A model generated the notes under the pieces. The model saw only the letters and a list, made by a program, of their open reading frames with translations, did not search any database and was not told the DNA's origin. This document shows, in pieces, positions 19,196-22,403 of a DNA stretch of 22,403 nucleotides. The first letter of the stretch is position 1; every line of letters starts with the position of its first letter. Origin of the DNA: Phaeodactylum tricornutum CCAP 1055/1 (lineage: Eukaryota; Bacillariophyta; Bacillariophyceae; Surirellales; Neidiaceae); contig NW_002238032.1 of assembly GCF_000150955.2 (NCBI RefSeq), positions 1 to 22,403 of the forward strand, written 5' to 3'. Both the position numbers and the translations under genes were made by a program.

Positions 19196-20025
19196 TGACA
19201 ATGAAACTGAACTTGCCACTGATTTATTAATGCTATCCAGGATCTCCCATATGATCCGTACATTGAGCCCCATTTCAAATTTGACTGGTGAATATCAACA
19301 CCAACATGTTGCAAATTTTGATATGTTTTTGTCACCTGGCAGTGTTGCTCATTCCACAGCTATTGACAATATACTTTTGTTAAATAAGCACAACATGTTT
19401 TGCAACACACATAATGACAAAGCCTTGCGTCCTTGCCTTGGTTGGGTCTCCTCCAACACAGTCAAGAAAACCATTTTGGCCACCACGCACTTTGCTTGCA
19501 AAGTCTATAATGCACCTAAGCGTAATCATTCCAAGTACTGTTTTCCAGCACTCAATGTTCATTGCCGCAATGAGGCTGTGGTTACCAATACCATTTGGTT
19601 GAATACACCCACTGTTGATAACGGAGCTAAATCTGTGCAACTATTTGTTGGCCAACAACTGCTTGTTACCGACTTTTATCCTATGAAAACTGACAAAGAA
19701 TCTGCTAATGCTCTTGAGGACAATATTTGTCATTGAGGCGCCATGGATAAACTTATCAGCAACCATGCCAAGGCCAAAATCAGCAAGAAAGTGTCTGACC
19801 TTACTTGTGCTTATCACATTGATCAATGGCAGGGTGAGCCCAATCATCAGCACCAAAATTATGCTGAACTTCAAATTACATCTGTTGAAGCAAACGCAAA
19901 TAATATTTTAAACAAAACTGGTGTTCCCAATTTTACATGGTTATTGTGTGTTTCCTACATTTGATATTGATTTAATCATTTGGCACATGAGTCTTTACAC
20001 AATTGGACCCCTGTCACGGTTTAGT
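19179..20025 (+). pseudogene. Decayed integrase region of a diatom Ty1/copia (CoDi-like) element
   Basis: Frame 3 reads from QDPSLTDNETELATD through a pre-integrase-like part (LRPCLGWVSSNTVKKT, FPALNVHCRNEAV) into the integrase core (NTPTVDNGA, VQLFVGQ, LVTDFYPMKTDK, GAMDKLISNHAKAKISKKV, QHQNYAEL, FTWLLC, NHLAHESL-NWTPV). This order is characteristic of diatom CoDi polyproteins as I know them. In-frame stops lie at 19734 (TGA where CGA/Arg is usual), 19962, 19968 and 20022. Two positions that are usually the catalytic Asp residues appear as Asn (NTPT, ISNHA), while the Glu (YAEL) is kept. It is a non-functional fragment with no reverse transcriptase nearby. The bases from 20026 to 20280 contain nothing recognisable. 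Confidence 0.8.
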
Positions 20026-20280
20026 ACCATGCGACATGTCCACCAAGAATGTCCATTTGTTAGGTGTTGACATGATGGATGGCAGTTGGAGTGTTTACAA
20101 GCATGAAGTGAGTTGCATAGAACTTAATTTGGTCTTCTTGTATGGAATTCCTAAGTATAACAATGTATCAGGCATTGGAGAGAACGTGACAAAGTCAGTT
20201 GTGTTCTGACAGTGGCAACAGAGTGGGACAGCCAATCCTTATCACCTGACTAGCGGATGTAAATGTATGCGCTCCATTTT

Positions 20281-20695
20281 CCGTGTCATGTGTGTTTTGA
20301 AAGGTATTTCCGGTTCCACTATAGTATATGTGAGTGTGCGCCATGGTATAAGGATACTATGGCAAAGGAAAGATATTTTGTTTTGTTTGAGTTTGTTCCT
20401 CAGGTTTTGTTGTATCTTGGCAAATTGGAGGAACAACAAGAACTATTTTATAGCACTAATTCTTCAATCATTGTTTCATAAGTTCTTTGATCCGTACTGC
20501 CTTTATTGCATAGGTCCTTGTATCCACTGTCTAACCTGTGGGGAGCGTCATCAACAAATAGAGTTTTACAGTCCCTAAGTCTCTTAGGTGTATTGCCGGT
20601 TGTTTGTAATAGTGCCCTCCCTGGATTACCAGACTCTGTTCCTAACAGCTTTCTGTCCACACGGTGTACTTTGGTAGTATATTGTGATAACCCCT
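20281..20695 (+). repeat. Retroelement-associated repeat, copy B
   Basis: Second direct copy of the repeat, about 1500 bases after copy A. The central palindrome is CCTAAG-TCT-CTTAGG at 20574-20588. It faces copy C, which is inverted, across roughly 95 bases. A frame through its second half (20506-20730) is open in B but not in A or C, so it is not a conserved coding frame. Confidence 0.7.
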
Positions 20696-20789
20696 CTCGA
20701 AATTCTTTCCGGCAGTACTCCCAATATTAGTGTACACCTTCAATTTCATTTCTGGGAACCAATGTATTTGTTACGTAGTACAACCAATG

Positions 20790-21015
20790 TACGTACGTAG
20801 AACAGGAAACGCTGTGTCGACAATACCTGGTAAACGCAAGGTGGGCGTTATTACGAACGACCTGCGATACACCTAAGTGAACTTAGGGACTGTAAAACTC
20901 AACTCGCTTACGACGCTCCCCACGGGTTAGACAGCGGATACGAGGACCTATGCTAATGCAATATTTGGATCAATGACTTTCTAAAACAATGAGAGGAAGA
21001 TTATTCTACTACTAG
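20790..21015 (-). repeat. Retroelement-associated repeat, inverted copy C
   Basis: On the minus strand this matches the second half of A and B: TCATTGTTTTA, CATTGATCC, GCATAGGTCCTCGTATCCGC, TGGGGAGCGTC, GAGTTTTACAGTCCCTAAG, CTTAGGTGTAT. Its palindrome is the most perfect of the three: CCTAAGT-GA-ACTTAGG at 20872-20887 on the plus strand. It lies downstream of, and in the same orientation as, the Gag remnant, as expected for a 3'-side repeat of that element. Confidence 0.7.
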
Positions 21016-21033
21016 TCCATCAGGCTAGGGAGG

Positions 21034-21049
21034 TCCAGTTCACTGGACT
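21034..21049. repeat. Perfect 7-bp inverted repeat
   Basis: GTCCAGT-TC-ACTGGAC lies just beyond the outer edge of repeat C. Role unknown; noted because it may mark an element boundary. Confidence 0.6.
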
Positions 21050-21185
21050 GCCGTTACCATGTTCCAGATAATCTTACTCACATGTACGAGTCTTCTTCTT
21101 CTAAATATAAATCCCACACAGAATCTTGTAGCGAGTATTCATTCCTCCTTGATTACTCCCTCATAATTCGTGGGACTGGATCCTA

Positions 21186-21407
21186 TCATTCATTTGTATA
21201 ATCCTTTCCTGTATCCTCTTCCAAAGGATTCCCATAGTCATCCCGCGAATACATCGTGTCGTACAATAAGGCCGACACAAATCCAACGGTTCCATCGCCA
21301 TCCTCAACATGATCACCAACCACGTTCCTGTTGGTATCTTTTACCTGTCGCACAGACATGTCGCGATGGTGTATACCGTAACATGAGGGTTCCTTCTGTC
21401 TGTGCCT
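21186..21407 (-). other. Short open frame overlapping the end of the Gag remnant
   Basis: A 73-codon frame with no stop follows Gag on the minus strand, shifted by one relative to the Gag frame, and ends in DYTNE-stop. It contains DMSVRQVKDTNRNVVGDHVE, then a hydrophobic part and DDYGNPLEED. Its acidic, protein-like composition suggests real former coding sequence, probably a retroelement C-terminal piece brought next to Gag by deletion, but I do not recognise it. It has no ATG supported as a start. Confidence 0.45.
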
Positions 21408-22274
21408 TCAACTTCAAAATAGCAGCGCAACCGTTCTTGCCCTTGTTGAACTCCTTGATAAAAGCCCATCCTGGGCCAGTTGTGGTAATTGCCTCTTTGA
21501 ATTTGTCAAAAACTTGCTTGTTGTCAATCACAAATTTTGGGCCTGATAAGATTGTCTGGGCGACCAAAAAAGCATCCATATTGTTGTAATCTTCAAGGGG
21601 GGCGGTCTCAGGCTCCTCCTGAGTGTATGGTATACATACAGAAGAGGAGTCAGCAAGGGACCACGGCAGAAACTCATGTACTGGTTCAAATTTTCGAAGA
21701 AAGAACGCCATTTTGTCATACCCTTGAGGGGAGTAGACTTGACCGGTGTCTGGGTCTTGGCCACCTCGGGGATTTCCTTTTCCTCTTCCATGCGGTTGCA
21801 GGCAAGCTGATCAACTTCACTTATGTTGTCCTCAGCACAAACCTCGTTTCCAAGACACTTCAAGCATTCAGCCCAGTGGATGATAACCAAAAGAGTTGAC
21901 TTAGAGTTAAAGCCAATATGGATCTCCTTCTTGTTATCAGCCGTTCCAGGGGGATAAGTGCTCTTGAAGGATTTACCATGGTGTTGCTTGTTCATAATAT
22001 TGACAAGGGAGTCAAGGTCCTTAGTGGTCAAGCGGATCAAAGAGGACATAGAGCCAAACCCTTCCAACACAAGAGCCTTGCGGGTACCAATGTTCATTCC
22101 GGTCATGGCGAGAGGATTGTCGTAATGGTTAACAACAATGGGAAAGACAGGGTTTTTGTTCATGACATTAGGATTTTCGATAACAGGGGCGACATTGGCT
22201 TGAACAGTTCCGTCAACGACAACAGCATTGAACGCGTCGTCGATGGTAGGGTTGTTGGGAGCAATATCAGACAT
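21313..22274 (-). pseudogene. Decayed Gag of a diatom Ty1/copia (CoDi-like) retroelement
   Basis: Starts at an ATG (22274) with MSDIAPNNPTIDDAF. The N-terminal part has a small helical SAM-like stretch (LVLEGFGSMSSLIRLT, DLDSLVNIMNKQH), then LLVIIHWAECLKCLG and MTKWRSFFENLNQYMSF. Around 21625-21640 a one-base shift moves homology to the frame 21711-21313, which continues with a second conserved Gag block: LSGPKFVIDNKQVFDKFKEA, GPGWAFIKEFNKGKNG, ILKLKAQTEG. This order matches diatom CoDi Gag as I know it. After LKAQTEG the similarity ends. No zinc knuckle, protease or polymerase follows. It lies opposite in strand to the integrase fragment, so it is from another insertion. Confidence 0.75.
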
Positions 22275-22403
22275 GGTAAGATGGTGGTAAATTTTTGTAT
22301 ACTGGTGAATACGGTATTTCGGAAAATTGCAGCTGAATTTTCAGAAAAGTGAAAGAAAAACAGTGTTTGAGATAGAATTCGTAAATGACTGACATGAAAG
22401 AAT
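22275..22403 (-). other. Leader upstream of the Gag remnant
   Basis: This 129-base A/T-rich stretch precedes the Gag ATG (CACCATCTTACC before the ATG). No LTR end or tRNA primer site could be identified before the window edge. Confidence 0.4.

Larger units (their letters stand above)
18779..20695 (+). mobile_element. Possible internally deleted Ty1/copia-like element flanked by repeats A and B
   Basis: Two direct repeats about 1.5 kb apart flank a decayed integrase segment in the same orientation. If A and B are LTRs, only about 1.1 kb of internal sequence is left, with Gag, protease, reverse transcriptase and RNase H all missing. I could not find a primer-binding site, polypurine tract or target-site duplication, so the boundaries are provisional. 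A and B have clearly diverged, so any insertion is old. Confidence 0.4.
20790..22403 (-). mobile_element. Possible second internally deleted copia-like element (Gag plus repeat C)
   Basis: Gag, a short unknown coding scrap and repeat C lie in order on the minus strand. If C is the 3' terminal repeat, everything between Gag and the 3' end has been lost. The 5' side (repeat or LTR) would lie beyond the right edge of the window. The boundaries are provisional. Confidence 0.4.

Noticed and set aside
18779-20695. Firm call of A and B as an LTR pair
   Set aside because: No primer-binding site, polypurine tract or target duplication was found, and retroelement coding sequence starts right at the end of A, so the repeats may be internal. 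Kept as a low-confidence hypothesis only.
20506-20730. Coding gene in repeat B
   Set aside because: The frame is interrupted in the homologous copies A and C, so it is not conserved as coding.
1-22403. tRNA, rRNA, CRISPR arrays or bacterial operon signals
   Set aside because: None seen on reading both strands; intron-bearing eukaryotic genes fill the window. Many open frames opposite or inside the real genes are shadows and were left out.

Overview
The window looks like nuclear DNA of a pennate diatom, most likely Phaeodactylum or a close relative. The grounds are: short GT-AG introns (66-103 nt) with GTAAGT/GTACGT donors, tightly spaced genes on both strands, large membrane receptors carrying a class III nucleotidyl cyclase fused to a cyclic-nucleotide phosphodiesterase (PDE), and diatom-type Ty1/copia (CoDi-like) retroelement debris. 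The species is an inference; no organelle or bacterial gene features are seen.

Left part (1-6927): a tandem, same-strand pair of cyclase-PDE genes. The second copy (2843-6927) reads through as a complete multi-exon gene: N-terminal cytoplasmic tail, TM1, non-cytoplasmic sensor region, TM2, linker, cyclase, PDE. The first copy (1-2371) has intact, closely matching cyclase and PDE domains, but its sensor/TM2 region is broken by a one-base deletion and by an internal deletion of about 260 nt that removes the TM2-cyclase linker. Introns differ between the copies. Both copies share two unusual active-site substitutions: Gln at the usual Cys position of the cyclase purine pocket, and Glu in place of the near-invariant purine-clamp Gln of the PDE.

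Middle part (6928-17496): a minus-strand gene that resembles the Tubby-C-terminal/LURP-one superfamily, apparently with an intron directly after its ATG. It is divergent from NOL6/Utp22 (pre-18S rRNA processing factor, one intron). NOL6 is convergent with PRP19 (splicing U-box/WD40 E3 ligase, minus strand). A 299-aa protein of unknown function with a small SH3-like 'L-N-G' barrel follows. The NOL6 stop codon lies just before a conserved-looking C-terminal segment that stays open in another frame, an interesting anomaly.

Right part (17497-22403): no intact host gene is seen. It holds a decayed integrase segment on the plus strand, a decayed Gag on the minus strand, and a roughly 200-400 nt repeat present three times (two direct, one inverted) with a conserved CCTAAG...CTTAGG palindrome at its centre. 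The layout suggests two internally deleted retroelements lying tail to tail, although the repeats could be either LTRs or internal retroelement sequence.
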